DNA of 64,000 bases from Candidatus Caenarcanales bacterium (GTDB lineage: Bacteria; Cyanobacteriota; Vampirovibrionia; LMEP-6097). A program made the position numbers and the translations under genes. The stretch covers positions 1 through 64,000 of the forward strand of contig JABSOS010000006.1 in the NCBI GenBank assembly GCA_013216135.1, read 5' to 3'. How positions within the stretch are numbered: the stretch's first letter is position 1; every line of letters begins with the position of its first letter. Under the pieces are notes generated by a model. The model worked only from the letters and a program-made list of their open reading frames with translations, made no database searches and was not told where the DNA came from. Shown here in pieces: positions 1-8,789 of this stretch.

Positions 1-182
1 TTAGCTTATATTTTGATAATTTACTGTATTTAAGCATATTCCAGACTAGTTAGATTTATTTTAACTGGTCTAGAGCCATTTTAATTATGGACATATGCTT
101 GCTTTAGAAAAAATCCAGAAAGAAATGAATGGTTAGCTTATCAATTCCTTATAATTATTTACATTATATGCTTTGAACTCAG

Positions 183-1304
183 ATGATGGATATTATTACT
201 AATGCAATAAAACCAGGTGGTGATAAAAATACAGTTCATGCAGTAATTCAGATTATTAAAGAGAAGTATCCGAGTGAGCAATTTAACTTTGAAAAAAATC
301 TCAACGACCCGAATTTAGACCCAGATAAATCGATAGCAGTTTTAACTATTAACAATATTAAAGATCCTGATGAGAAGAAGCATTTAGAGCATATTGCAAA
401 GTTTTATAAAAACTCTAAAGCCCCGATTATAATCTCCACGAATAGAGTTGAGAAAAAAACTTTAAATTCTGAGCCGATTAAGTCTTTAATTAATAGACCT
501 AATACTATTATTCAAACTTTAGATATTAACCGGGGTGAAATGGATCCCAAGCTGAAAGCTAAAACTATATTCACTCCCATTTTACCTGTGACTAAATCTC
601 CTGAATCAATGGTGCAGAATTTACATCAAGCCTCACAGCCTTTAAGGAATTTAAATACTGTTATGCTGCCAGGTTTAGTCAATGATAAAAAGCAGAATGA
701 GGCTAAAGATATTGCAAAGATGAAGTCACAATTAACTCGTTTAGCCAAATCTCTAGCAGAGCAATATAAAAAGACAGACGAAAAAATAAGTGTCGGGCTT
801 AATCCTAATCGTACTCCGCCAGAGCTTAAAGACTTTTTTAATCAAGAGCTAGTGAAACAAGGTATTAAAGCTGAAAATATTGAAGATTTATCTTCAAGTA
901 AAGTCGAGTATATTCAAGCTAGGTCAAAAGAAATTTTCTTACCTAATGAATCAGTTCGGATGATTAGTGAATTTAGTGCTGATCATCAAATGAAAGTGAA
1001 TGTTGTAAATTATTACAATGATAAGTTTTATAAAAGGTTTTCAGACTCTCTTCCTGTAAAACAAATATCTTTTCCAAGGAAATTTTTATTCTTTGGTGCA
1101 AATACTAAGGTGAAGGAAGCTGAGATACCAAGTATAGGTGACTCTAAAACTATTATTAATAAAGGTTTTGATAATTTAGGTTTGAGTTCTTATGTAAGTA
1201 AAACTCATTCTCTTGAAGTAAATTCCGTGACTCAAAATAAATCAATGTTTTCTTGGTTGAGAAATCCTTTTGCTCAAAGAGCTCATTTAGCTACTTTTAC
1301 CTAA
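183..1304 (+). CDS. hypothetical protein, 373 aa
   Basis: I do not recognise this protein. It is lysine- and asparagine-rich, has no signal peptide or membrane segment, and mixes predicted helix with beta-like stretches (for example residues 45-57 and 81-86). The start is ATGATG, so Met1 and Met2 are equivalent, and no strong Shine-Dalgarno sequence precedes it. Upstream bases 1-182 hold only a weak imperfect hairpin around 46-72. The next gene starts 51 bases downstream on the same strand and has a similar polar composition, so the two may be expressed together. Composition is the same as neighbouring chromosomal genes. Confidence 0.7.
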   Translation: MMDIITNAIKPGGDKNTVHAVIQIIKEKYPSEQFNFEKNLNDPNLDPDKSIAVLTINNIKDPDEKKHLEHIAKFYKNSKAPIIISTNRVEKKTLNSEPIKSLINRPNTIIQTLDINRGEMDPKLKAKTIFTPILPVTKSPESMVQNLHQASQPLRNLNTVMLPGLVNDKKQNEAKDIAKMKSQLTRLAKSLAEQYKKTDEKISVGLNPNRTPPELKDFFNQELVKQGIKAENIEDLSSSKVEYIQARSKEIFLPNESVRMISEFSADHQMKVNVVNYYNDKFYKRFSDSLPVKQISFPRKFLFFGANTKVKEAEIPSIGDSKTIINKGFDNLGLSSYVSKTHSLEVNSVTQNKSMFSWLRNPFAQRAHLATFT

Positions 1305-1355
1305 TTAGCCGTTCAAGATAAGTGTTTAACTTGATCCACATATCACTTTGTATAG

Positions 1356-2492
1356 ATGATGCTTGTTCAGAAATTAATCATGGCATTATGGAAGCCACCA
1401 AAGCCCGAAGTGAAGAAAGGTGAAGATCGAAAAGATTCTTTACCTAAAATTAACTTTGAATTTAATTTTACTGGAGCTAATGATTCTTTATTAACAAGAA
1501 GTAAGTATCAAGGATCTATTAATGAAGCTAGGAACTCTCTTAATTCAGAGCCTTTTAGAAATTTAGAGTCTTTAAGAGGGGAAGAAATTAATAGCTGGAA
1601 TAATTTTGTTGATGCTTTTCAGAAAAAGCCAATTATGTTTGAAGATGATTTCAAAGATTTGAACCTAAGTCAAAAAAGTACCATTATTAATTTTGCATTG
1701 TCAGGTTTAAGTGAAAAACAAGCTAATGCCCTTGATAAGGTAAGTGAACATTATTGTCCACAAGATATTTTTAAATATATTTTAAAATATGGTGTTGATA
1801 AAACTAAATCTAAGCTTGATTTTATTGGAGATTATTTCGAGAAAAAATCTGATATGGATGAGTATAAATCTCAATTGATAGATGAAAAACTTTTTGCAAA
1901 GTATGATGAAAGAAGTATAAGCTACCTAGATCGCTTTGTCATTGGTGAGCTTGAAGAAGGTAAGCTAAGTCTGAAAGAAACCACAGTGAAAGCTATAAAG
2001 CTTATTCTTGCCGACTTGGAGCCAGGTGAGTCAAAGGAGTTTATCGTACCATTAACTGACCCATCTTTTACTAAAAAACACTATCATGGAGCTTCGATAA
2101 TAAAAGCAGATGATTATTCTGAGACTAATCAAAAAATATATGTAGCAGTGGATGATAAAGAAAAAAGATTAGTAAATATTTTCACTGGACGAGCGACTGA
2201 TTTAGGTAATGATGTTTTTTCATTAGAAGTTAACTTGAATGATGCCTCTGTGAAAAAACATAGTGTGACTTCAATACAAAGAGGTGGAGTCGATACTCAA
2301 AGAGCATTTGGTTTTATTTCACAAGTGTATGATGGTAATTATTATGGAGGTAGAGGTCCATTAATTAAAACTAAGACTAAAGATGGTGAGGTGAAAAATA
2401 CTGAATATATTCTTGAAAATGAAGAATACCCTGATGATTATATCGAAATATTAGCTAATCTAAAAGGGATGGAACTTTTAAAATCTCATTAA
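1356..2492 (+). CDS. hypothetical protein, 378 aa
   Basis: No family recognised. It is a soluble, charged protein, rich in Lys/Glu in the first 30 residues and glycine-rich near residues 318-335 (a GGVDT segment and a YYGGRGP segment). An in-frame ATG at codon 9 is an alternative start. Its last 38 bases overlap the 3' end of astB on the opposite strand, so the two genes converge with overlapping stops. There is no space for a separate terminator between them. Confidence 0.7.
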   Translation: MMLVQKLIMALWKPPKPEVKKGEDRKDSLPKINFEFNFTGANDSLLTRSKYQGSINEARNSLNSEPFRNLESLRGEEINSWNNFVDAFQKKPIMFEDDFKDLNLSQKSTIINFALSGLSEKQANALDKVSEHYCPQDIFKYILKYGVDKTKSKLDFIGDYFEKKSDMDEYKSQLIDEKLFAKYDERSISYLDRFVIGELEEGKLSLKETTVKAIKLILADLEPGESKEFIVPLTDPSFTKKHYHGASIIKADDYSETNQKIYVAVDDKEKRLVNIFTGRATDLGNDVFSLEVNLNDASVKKHSVTSIQRGGVDTQRAFGFISQVYDGNYYGGRGPLIKTKTKDGEVKNTEYILENEEYPDDYIEILANLKGMELLKSH

Positions 2493-3840
2493 AAGCTTCG
2501 TAGCATTCATTTAAATTATCAAGCATCTCTTGATTCAGTAAATCAGTCATAGTCAAACTCTTTGGGTAGTATTTGTTAATAATGTTTTTTAGATTATTGT
2601 GCAGTTCTTCTGAATAGAAGATCTTAGAGTTTGCGCCTTTCAATTCTTCTTCGCTTAAAATTACTCTTAATCTTAAACAAGCCGGTCCACCACCATTTTT
2701 CATGCTTTCCTTTAAATTAAAGAACTTAACTTCTTTAAGTGGATTATTTTCATCACTTATAAGTTTTTCAATATAAGTTTTTACACGTGGATTTTCTTCA
2801 CACTCAATAGGTGCAATTAGAATCATGTGTTTAGGGTCTTTCGGTGAAACGATTTGAGAGTTGAAAAGATAGCTGCCGACAGCGTCTTCTAGACTTAGCT
2901 CTAAAGTTTTAACTTCTGTGAAAATCATATTTTCATCAGTAAGTGTCTTAAATTTTTCATTTAGTTCATTAATTACTGATTCTGAACTAGTGAATGATTC
3001 CTGGTGATAAATAAAGTAATTTAAGTTACCTGTGCTGATTACATCATTATGAAAAACTCCAGCATCGATTACTTTAGGATTCTGATGAGCTAAAACGACT
3101 CTTTCTTTTGATAGTTTGTGCGAAGAGATTATTTTTTCGCAAGACTCTAGACTCTGTCTAGCTGGGAATTTCACTGGTCTTTCTATGCTTTGATCATTTT
3201 TAGAGTAACCGTAAACGAATAATTCAATTCCAGGTGAAGAATAATCTAAGCTAAACCTAGTATGGTTTGCAGCACCTTCATCCATTAACTCAGAACCTAA
3301 GGCTGGATCAATAATAATGTTTTCATTAGCTAGGTTCTTAGATAAATAATCGTAAGTAAACTTAGCTTCGATAGCACGGTGAGGATTCGCTGCTAAATTT
3401 GCAACAGTTAAATGACATTTATTATCACTGCAATCACTACTTGGTGAAACCATTGCAGCATTTGCAGTCCACATAAATGCTGAACTGAAAACTATTTTTA
3501 ATAAGCCTGGATCTTTATCATAAGCAGCTTTTAAAATCTCTAAGTCACTACCTGTAAAGCCTTTGGCTTTCAAGTAACTTAAGTCTGGTCTTACTTGTGG
3601 CAGTATGATTGCTTCAGTAGAACCTAAGCTTGAGAGGAATTTGATTTTTTCTAAGCACTGTAAAGCTGCAGCCCTTGGTTGAGAAACTTTACCACCATGA
3701 CTAGTAGAGGCGATATTACCTTTTGATAAGCCTGAAAACAAATGGGTTGGACCCGGTAATCCCTCAAAATTAACCTCCCTAGCAAACCCTGAAGCTCCAG
3801 GCACTGCGTTATGTTTGTTTTTTTCGTTGTCATTTACCAT
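2455..3840 (-). CDS. astB: N-succinylarginine dihydrolase AstB
   Basis: Catalyses step 2 of the AST pathway: N2-succinylarginine to N2-succinylornithine, two ammonia and CO2. Family hallmarks are the N-terminal NFEGLPGPTHLFSGLS block, HLTVANL in the middle, and NGGGPACLRLRV near the C-terminus, which holds the cysteine used as nucleophile in this family. The length of 461 aa is normal. I place the start at the ATG at 3840 because a perfect AGGAGG lies 9 bases upstream; a longer frame opens at 3891 but adds no conserved sequence. This is the last gene of the minus-strand AST operon. Its start codon lies inside a 30-codon ORF that bridges it to astD. Its 3' end overlaps the convergent gene at 1356-2492. 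Confidence 0.95.
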   Translation of the reverse strand: MVNDNEKNKHNAVPGASGFAREVNFEGLPGPTHLFSGLSKGNIASTSHGGKVSQPRAAALQCLEKIKFLSSLGSTEAIILPQVRPDLSYLKAKGFTGSDLEILKAAYDKDPGLLKIVFSSAFMWTANAAMVSPSSDCSDNKCHLTVANLAANPHRAIEAKFTYDYLSKNLANENIIIDPALGSELMDEGAANHTRFSLDYSSPGIELFVYGYSKNDQSIERPVKFPARQSLESCEKIISSHKLSKERVVLAHQNPKVIDAGVFHNDVISTGNLNYFIYHQESFTSSESVINELNEKFKTLTDENMIFTEVKTLELSLEDAVGSYLFNSQIVSPKDPKHMILIAPIECEENPRVKTYIEKLISDENNPLKEVKFFNLKESMKNGGGPACLRLRVILSEEELKGANSKIFYSEELHNNLKNIINKYYPKSLTMTDLLNQEMLDNLNECYEAFNEILKVPSLLD

Positions 3841-3922
3841 TAGTAAAATCCTCCTCAAAAAACTGCACAAGCCTTGTTCCTGAAGCTTCATGATTTGCTA
3901 GGAATAGAAAGTGCTTATCCAT
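3830..3922 (-). CDS. 30-codon ORF bridging astD and astB
   Basis: A small ORF read directly from the sequence. Its ATG overlaps the astD stop as ATGGATAA, and its TGA overlaps the astB start region as ATGGTAAATGA. The predicted peptide starts MDKHFLFLANHEASG and ends FTNGK. The AGGAGG of astB is encoded inside it as Glu-Glu codons. This geometry would keep ribosomes moving from astD to astB, so it may be a translational-coupling ORF rather than a functional peptide. No homologue is recognised. Coding status is inference. Confidence 0.4.
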   Translation of the reverse strand: MDKHFLFLANHEASGTRLVQFFEEDFTNGK

Positions 3923-5348
3923 TTTTACTTAAAACCTCAAGTTTGATGCCTGGAGCAAGTTTCTCTGGTAATGAGATACTATCAGATTCCATCGATGCGA
4001 CTGGGTAAGCACAGTAATCTGCTGCATAAAAAGCACTTGGTTTATGGTTGCCACTTAAGCCGGTACCTCCAAAAGGAGCAGAGCTACTAGCACCAGTTAA
4101 CTGATTATTCCAGTTAATAAGTCCAGCTTTAACGCCATAGTAAAACTGATCATAAAGTTCTTTACTATCACTGAGTAAACCTGCTGAAAGACCATACTTC
4201 GTATTATTAGCTTCAGCTATAGCTGCATCAAAGTCTTTGACTAGTTTTACTTGTAATAGTGGTCCGAAGAATTCTTCATCTTCAGTATCTATATCTGTGC
4301 AATCTATGATCCCTGGACTAAGAAATGCTTCAGATCCAAGCTCTGAAAGAGAGTTCATTTCTAATAAAGGTTTTGCACCTTTCTTCACTAAAGTATCTTG
4401 AGTTTTTAATAATTTAGAGGCTTGTGCTTCACTGATCACAGGTCCCATGAAAGCAGTTTCATCACTGGCTGAACCGACTCGGATATTTTTAGACGATGCT
4501 ACAAGTAAGTCTAAAAACTTTTGAGATTCTGGTGTGTCGACAAGAATTAGTCTTCTAGCACAGGTACAACGCTGTCCCGAACTGATAAAAGCAGACTGTA
4601 TCGTTAAGTAAACAGCAGCTTCTATATCTTTAACCTCATTTACGATGAGTGGGTTATTACCACCTAACTCTAAAGCAAGAATTTTATTCGGGGTATCAGC
4701 AAACTGTTTATGTAATATTAAGCCTGTCTTTGAGCTTCCAGTGAAAAATAAACCATCGATATCTTTGTGCTTTGATAGCGCTATCCCAGTATTAGCCTTT
4801 CCTTGAACTAGGTTGAGAACTCCTTCTGGAAGCCCAGATTTGATCCAAAGCTGATAAACCTTCTCACTGATAAGTGGTGTTAACTCACTAGGTTTGAAAA
4901 CGATAGTGTTTCCAGCAAGTAAAGCTGGGACTATGTGTCCATTTGGGATATGCGCGGGGAAATTATATGGACCGAATACAGCAATTACGCCGTGAGGCTT
5001 ATGTCTAGTGTAACTTAAACCTTTATTCGTTATTCCAGTTCTAGTTTCATAAGCTTCTTTAGAAATAGCAAATTTATTTACCATAGCTGTAATCTCAGTC
5101 CTGGCTTCCCATATAACTTTTCCAGTTTCATCTGAAAGGGTTTTTGCTAATTCTTCTTTATCTTCTTTAACTAATTCTAAAAACTTTTCAATGAAGGTGG
5201 CTCTTTCTTCCATGCTTAGCTTTGCCCATTCAGGGAAAGCTTTTCTAGCTTTTCTGACTGCTAAGTCTACTTCAGCTTCACTCGCTTCAGCTCCCTGCCA
5301 AATGATTTCGTTGTTAGATGGATTTACGGATTCGAACATAATCGCCAA
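3915..5348 (-). CDS. astD: succinylglutamate semialdehyde dehydrogenase AstD
   Basis: NAD-dependent oxidation of N-succinylglutamate 5-semialdehyde to N-succinylglutamate (AST step 4). Aldehyde dehydrogenase motifs are present: GPYNFP with Asn129, FTGS at 202-205, ALELGGN with Glu227, and GQRCTCARR with nucleophile Cys261. The last motif is typical of AstD rather than generic ALDHs. At 477 aa it is close to the usual length. A TTG start at 5348 sits 6 bases behind AGGAG; the ATG at 5339 would be 15 bases away, so the TTG is preferred. It overlaps astA by 35 bases, indicating tight coupling. Confidence 0.94.
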   Translation of the reverse strand: MAIMFESVNPSNNEIIWQGAEASEAEVDLAVRKARKAFPEWAKLSMEERATFIEKFLELVKEDKEELAKTLSDETGKVIWEARTEITAMVNKFAISKEAYETRTGITNKGLSYTRHKPHGVIAVFGPYNFPAHIPNGHIVPALLAGNTIVFKPSELTPLISEKVYQLWIKSGLPEGVLNLVQGKANTGIALSKHKDIDGLFFTGSSKTGLILHKQFADTPNKILALELGGNNPLIVNEVKDIEAAVYLTIQSAFISSGQRCTCARRLILVDTPESQKFLDLLVASSKNIRVGSASDETAFMGPVISEAQASKLLKTQDTLVKKGAKPLLEMNSLSELGSEAFLSPGIIDCTDIDTEDEEFFGPLLQVKLVKDFDAAIAEANNTKYGLSAGLLSDSKELYDQFYYGVKAGLINWNNQLTGASSSAPFGGTGLSGNHKPSAFYAADYCAYPVASMESDSISLPEKLAPGIKLEVLSKNG

Positions 5349-6333
5349 GTTTAACTCCTAATTTATACATATCTTTTTGCTGTAAGGCAATTTGATTATT
5401 TTCACAGAAAAGTACTTTTGCTTTTGATAATCTAAAATCAATTCTGGAATTTGAAATTATATAATCTGAACAATCATCGATATCTTGAGTATCCATTACA
5501 GAAGTGATTTGCTTAGATTCTGATTCTTTGATAGTCTTGATTTCACTAGTTTTAGCGATGATTCTAGGACCAGCATCGAATATATCGACGTGAGCATCTT
5601 TCTTGAAACCTTCATCCATAAGGTACTTAAGAGCTGGCTTCGTATGCTTATGAACTTCACCGATAACTTCTATAGCTTCATCTCTAAGTAAGGGAATGTA
5701 AATAGGATATTTAGGCATTAACTCTGCGATAAAACCTTTATCCTTAGCACTTAAGTAATCTGCTTCATCGTATTCGATATTAAAAAAGTGTCTGACCGTA
5801 GCTTCCCAGAAAGGAGATTTACCATCTTCATTAATGACTCCTCGCATTTCAGCGATGACTTCATCTGTAAATCTTTCTGGATGGTCAGCCATGAACATAA
5901 AGCGGCTATAGCTTAAATATCCTCCTAGACCATGCCCACGCATTTTAGGTGAAAGAAATAGTGAACCTATTATGGTAGGACCATCATATTCTTGAGAAAG
6001 TTCAAGGTATGAAATCTCTTTGTCGACTTTTAGAGAAGGAGAGCTATGCCTTGCTTGCTTAGTTTCGTAGGAATAAAAAGGTTCAAAACCTCCTGTCTTA
6101 GCTCTAATGCCAGCAATACCCACTATCTTTGAATCTACTTCCATGACAAGTCTGTAAGATTCACTTCCTGGACTTAAGGGTTCAATTTTAAAAGCATTTT
6201 CGGACTCTTGGATTTTCTTTGAAAGTAAAACTTTATCTGCAGGCAGGCTAGTCATACCTGGTCCTGTTTGTTTAGCTAGCTCATAAATGGCGTCTAGATC
6301 TGATTTTTCAATTGGTCGAATAAGAAAATCCAC
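5314..6333 (-). CDS. astA: arginine N-succinyltransferase AstA
   Basis: Transfers succinyl from succinyl-CoA to the alpha-amino group of arginine, the first step of AST catabolism. The 339-aa protein has the family's acyl-CoA-binding-type core (LFLSPKMRGHGLGGYLSY near residue 127), the RPIEKSDLDAIYELA start, FWEATVRHFFNIEY and DIFDAGPRI, all typical of AstA. The start is GTG at 6333 with AGGT 9 bases upstream. It follows the M20 peptidase by 24 bases and overlaps astD, so it is part of the same minus-strand operon. Confidence 0.95.
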   Translation of the reverse strand: MDFLIRPIEKSDLDAIYELAKQTGPGMTSLPADKVLLSKKIQESENAFKIEPLSPGSESYRLVMEVDSKIVGIAGIRAKTGGFEPFYSYETKQARHSSPSLKVDKEISYLELSQEYDGPTIIGSLFLSPKMRGHGLGGYLSYSRFMFMADHPERFTDEVIAEMRGVINEDGKSPFWEATVRHFFNIEYDEADYLSAKDKGFIAELMPKYPIYIPLLRDEAIEVIGEVHKHTKPALKYLMDEGFKKDAHVDIFDAGPRIIAKTSEIKTIKESESKQITSVMDTQDIDDCSDYIISNSRIDFRLSKAKVLFCENNQIALQQKDMYKLGVKLGDYVRIRKSI

Positions 6334-6357
6334 AAATATTAACCTGCTGGAGCACCA

Positions 6358-7530
6358 TTATATCAGCGCTAGGCGCTTTAATAATAGGTAAGATAATTCT
6401 TTTCTTTCTTCAAGTGAATCCAAATAAATGATTTCATCAGTACTATGAATATCTTTTCCTCTTACACCTAAAGTATCGATATTAGGAAGTCCATATTCCC
6501 ACATATTGTTGCCATCACAGCAACCACCGGTGTTTCGTGTTTTATAACTCAGATTTAATTCACTACAACACTCTTCAAGAATAGTATATAGAGAATCTAA
6601 TTTCTCGTTAGGTATTTTAGGTTTACGGTTGAATTTACCGTGAAGGTCAAATTCAGCACCGGGATGTTTATTCTTGAGTTTTTCTATTAGCTCATTGATA
6701 GTTTTTAAAACTCTTTCTTCGTCAGTGTTTTCTTCAATCCTAATGTTGAAACCTAGGATTGCTAAGTCAGGGACTATGTTTAAAGGTCCACCACCTTCGA
6801 TCTTCCCAAAGTTAATAATGACATTCTGATCTTCATTTAAGGCATTACCTGCATTAATAAACTCTGCCGCAATTGAAATTGCACTGATCCCTTCATCGAA
6901 GGCTCTGCCTACATGCGCGGCTTTGCCGCGTATTACTAGCTGATAATTTGCAGCTCCTTTTCTTCTATAAGTAAAAGAACCATCTGGAAGACTTGGCTCA
7001 TAGATTAAGCCCCACTTATTATGCTTTGCTACCTGTGGGAAAAGTTCACTTGAGCCAGGTGAACCAATTTCTTCATCTGGATTAAAGAATACTTGCCAAT
7101 TAAGTTTCTCAGCCTCTGGGCTAGCTTCAAATTTCTCTAAAGCTTTAAGCATAACTATTAGACCACCTTTCAGGTCTGAAACTCCAGGTCCGTTCATAAT
7201 GCCATTTCCTAGATCTTTACATTCATTAAAACCTATTGCTGGGGGGAAGACTGTGTCCATGTGTCCCATTAATAAAACTGACGGTAAGTCTGGGTTTGTT
7301 TCTTTAGTGATTAGTAAAGCCTTTCCAAGCTCTTGTTCTTTAATATTGCCAGATTTATCTACTAAGTTTTGTGGTTTTAATTCAATTTCTTCAAACTTCA
7401 GATTTAAGTGGGAGAACTTTTCATTAAGTTCAAGGTACAAGCTTTTAAGCAAATCTTTTACTTTTTCTAAGCCCTCTAAGTTATATGAATATGAGTTTAT
7501 ATTTGCTAGTTCAATTAATAGATCTTTCAC
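6358..7530 (-). CDS. M20-family metallopeptidase/amidohydrolase in the AST operon
   Basis: Zinc-dependent M20 fold related to carboxypeptidase G2, ArgE and DapE. Metal ligands are visible in order: GHMDTVFP (His, and catalytic Asp two residues on), GVSDLKGG (bridging Asp), PDEEIGSPGS (catalytic Glu and ligand Glu) and a C-terminal IHSTDE His. A dimerisation-domain segment with GKAAHVGRAF carries the usual His. There is no signal peptide, so it is cytosolic. It lies 24 bases upstream of astA and 11 downstream of a methyltransferase. As astE (M14-like desuccinylase) is absent, it may hydrolyse N-succinylglutamate; M20 enzymes such as DapE already perform desuccinylation. The substrate is inferred, the fold is clear. 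Confidence 0.88.
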   Translation of the reverse strand: MKDLLIELANINSYSYNLEGLEKVKDLLKSLYLELNEKFSHLNLKFEEIELKPQNLVDKSGNIKEQELGKALLITKETNPDLPSVLLMGHMDTVFPPAIGFNECKDLGNGIMNGPGVSDLKGGLIVMLKALEKFEASPEAEKLNWQVFFNPDEEIGSPGSSELFPQVAKHNKWGLIYEPSLPDGSFTYRRKGAANYQLVIRGKAAHVGRAFDEGISAISIAAEFINAGNALNEDQNVIINFGKIEGGGPLNIVPDLAILGFNIRIEENTDEERVLKTINELIEKLKNKHPGAEFDLHGKFNRKPKIPNEKLDSLYTILEECCSELNLSYKTRNTGGCCDGNNMWEYGLPNIDTLGVRGKDIHSTDEIIYLDSLEERKELSYLLLKRLALI

Positions 7531-7541
7531 TAGTTAGTATT

Positions 7542-8276
7542 TTAGCTTTTTGTGAGAATTAAAGCTTGAGGCTTTTCATCTCTAAAAGCTGGATCAGTAC
7601 AACCCTCTACTATTTCAACTTTAGTTTTGAAGCCTATATTTTTTGCTAGGTTGAAAATCTCTTTATTTTCACTTGATACTGGACTAATAATAGCTTCACC
7701 ATGATCTTTTAATACTCTATGAATTTGTTGCAGAATTATTTCTTTATTTTCTTCTGGGTAGTCTTCAAACACTAAGGGACCATAATTAGAAACGATTATA
7801 TCTACTGAATTATCTTTAATAGATGTTAATTTTTGTATATCTTCTCTTCTGAAAATCTCTGAATTCTGTCTTTGAATAGCTGGTTCTAATTTTTCATCAA
7901 TTGCTATTGCTGTGATATTTTTACCTGATTTTTGAATTTGTTTATTAATTTCTTGTATGTATTTAGCTTTTTTTCCTGCTGCTAAATCTACAAGCAAAGT
8001 TCCTTCTTCTAAATTATTAATATCTTTATACTTTTGAGGGATAGCATAATGATCTAGAGGACGAGAGTTCATAACAAATGTTTTTCCACTGCCATCTGGA
8101 TAAATTGATGCATCATTAAAGAAAGTAGACCCACTACCTCTTTGACTTAGTTTGTCTAAGGTTTTTGGGGGATTTTCTTCACCATCTTTACCTTGTTTTT
8201 TATTCAGGGGCTGACTATTATCTTTTGGAGTTAAATCACGTATCTCCATGCCGCTTAAGATAATACCATGCTCCAC
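7542..8276 (-). CDS. class I SAM-dependent methyltransferase-like protein
   Basis: The motif I equivalent LLVDLAAGKKAKYI (residues ~95-108) and DNSVDIIVSNYGPLVF (~156-171) give a Rossmann methyltransferase core, followed by EIILQQIHRVLKDHGEAIIS, a typical motif III/post-core helix. The first ~60 residues are polar and probably disordered. The glycine loop is degenerate (AAGKKAK instead of GxGxG), so activity is uncertain. The start could be GTG 8276 or ATG 8249. It is the first gene of the AST operon by position, 11 bases before the M20 gene, but has no known role in AST. Confidence 0.65.
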   Translation of the reverse strand: MEHGIILSGMEIRDLTPKDNSQPLNKKQGKDGEENPPKTLDKLSQRGSGSTFFNDASIYPDGSGKTFVMNSRPLDHYAIPQKYKDINNLEEGTLLVDLAAGKKAKYIQEINKQIQKSGKNITAIAIDEKLEPAIQRQNSEIFRREDIQKLTSIKDNSVDIIVSNYGPLVFEDYPEENKEIILQQIHRVLKDHGEAIISPVSSENKEIFNLAKNIGFKTKVEIVEGCTDPAFRDEKPQALILTKS

Positions 8277-8390
8277 CTTCGCGTAAATACTCTTTAGCTT
8301 TTCTTAATTTAAGGGTGGACTATATACGTTTGTATTAGTATTGCACTTAGGCTCAGAATTAATTGTTAGAATGAAGAGAAAGGGTAGTAA

Positions 8391-8654
8391 ATGGAAGAAT
8401 TATTAGGCAGTGGATTAATTGGTTTTTTAGCAGGAGCTTTAAGCGCTTCAGTCTTAATAACCTTTGCCAAACACTTTGGCTTACCAGGACTGACCGGAAA
8501 AAACTTTATCAACCAAGAAGAAAGTAAAAAATTAAAGATTCAGAATCAAGTACTTATTGAAGAAATAAGACAGATCCAGAATAAAGCAGCTACTTTAGAA
8601 AGAGCTTTAGAAATGGCGACAGGGCATTCTTTAGCTGAGCCTGAGGCTACTTAA
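8391..8654 (+). CDS. small membrane-anchored coiled-coil protein, 87 aa
   Basis: One N-terminal membrane segment (residues ~7-27, GLIGFLAGALSASVLITFA) is followed by a charged helix (residues ~43-75) rich in heptad-like Lys/Glu/Leu. The ATG at 8391 is preceded by AAAGGG at a reasonable distance. No family is recognised. It is transcribed divergently from the AST operon, and the 114-base gap between them presumably holds both promoters. Confidence 0.65.
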   Translation: MEELLGSGLIGFLAGALSASVLITFAKHFGLPGLTGKNFINQEESKKLKIQNQVLIEEIRQIQNKAATLERALEMATGHSLAEPEAT

Positions 8655-8789
8655 TTGTACCTTGCTGCTTTTTAAATATTATGCCTGAGTCAATATCAGG
8701 ATAAAAAACTTTTATCAAGCTTGAAGTATTTCGATTTGAAACAAGCGTTCCTCTATGGACTAATTTGTCATATTTACTTTTAAGAATTT

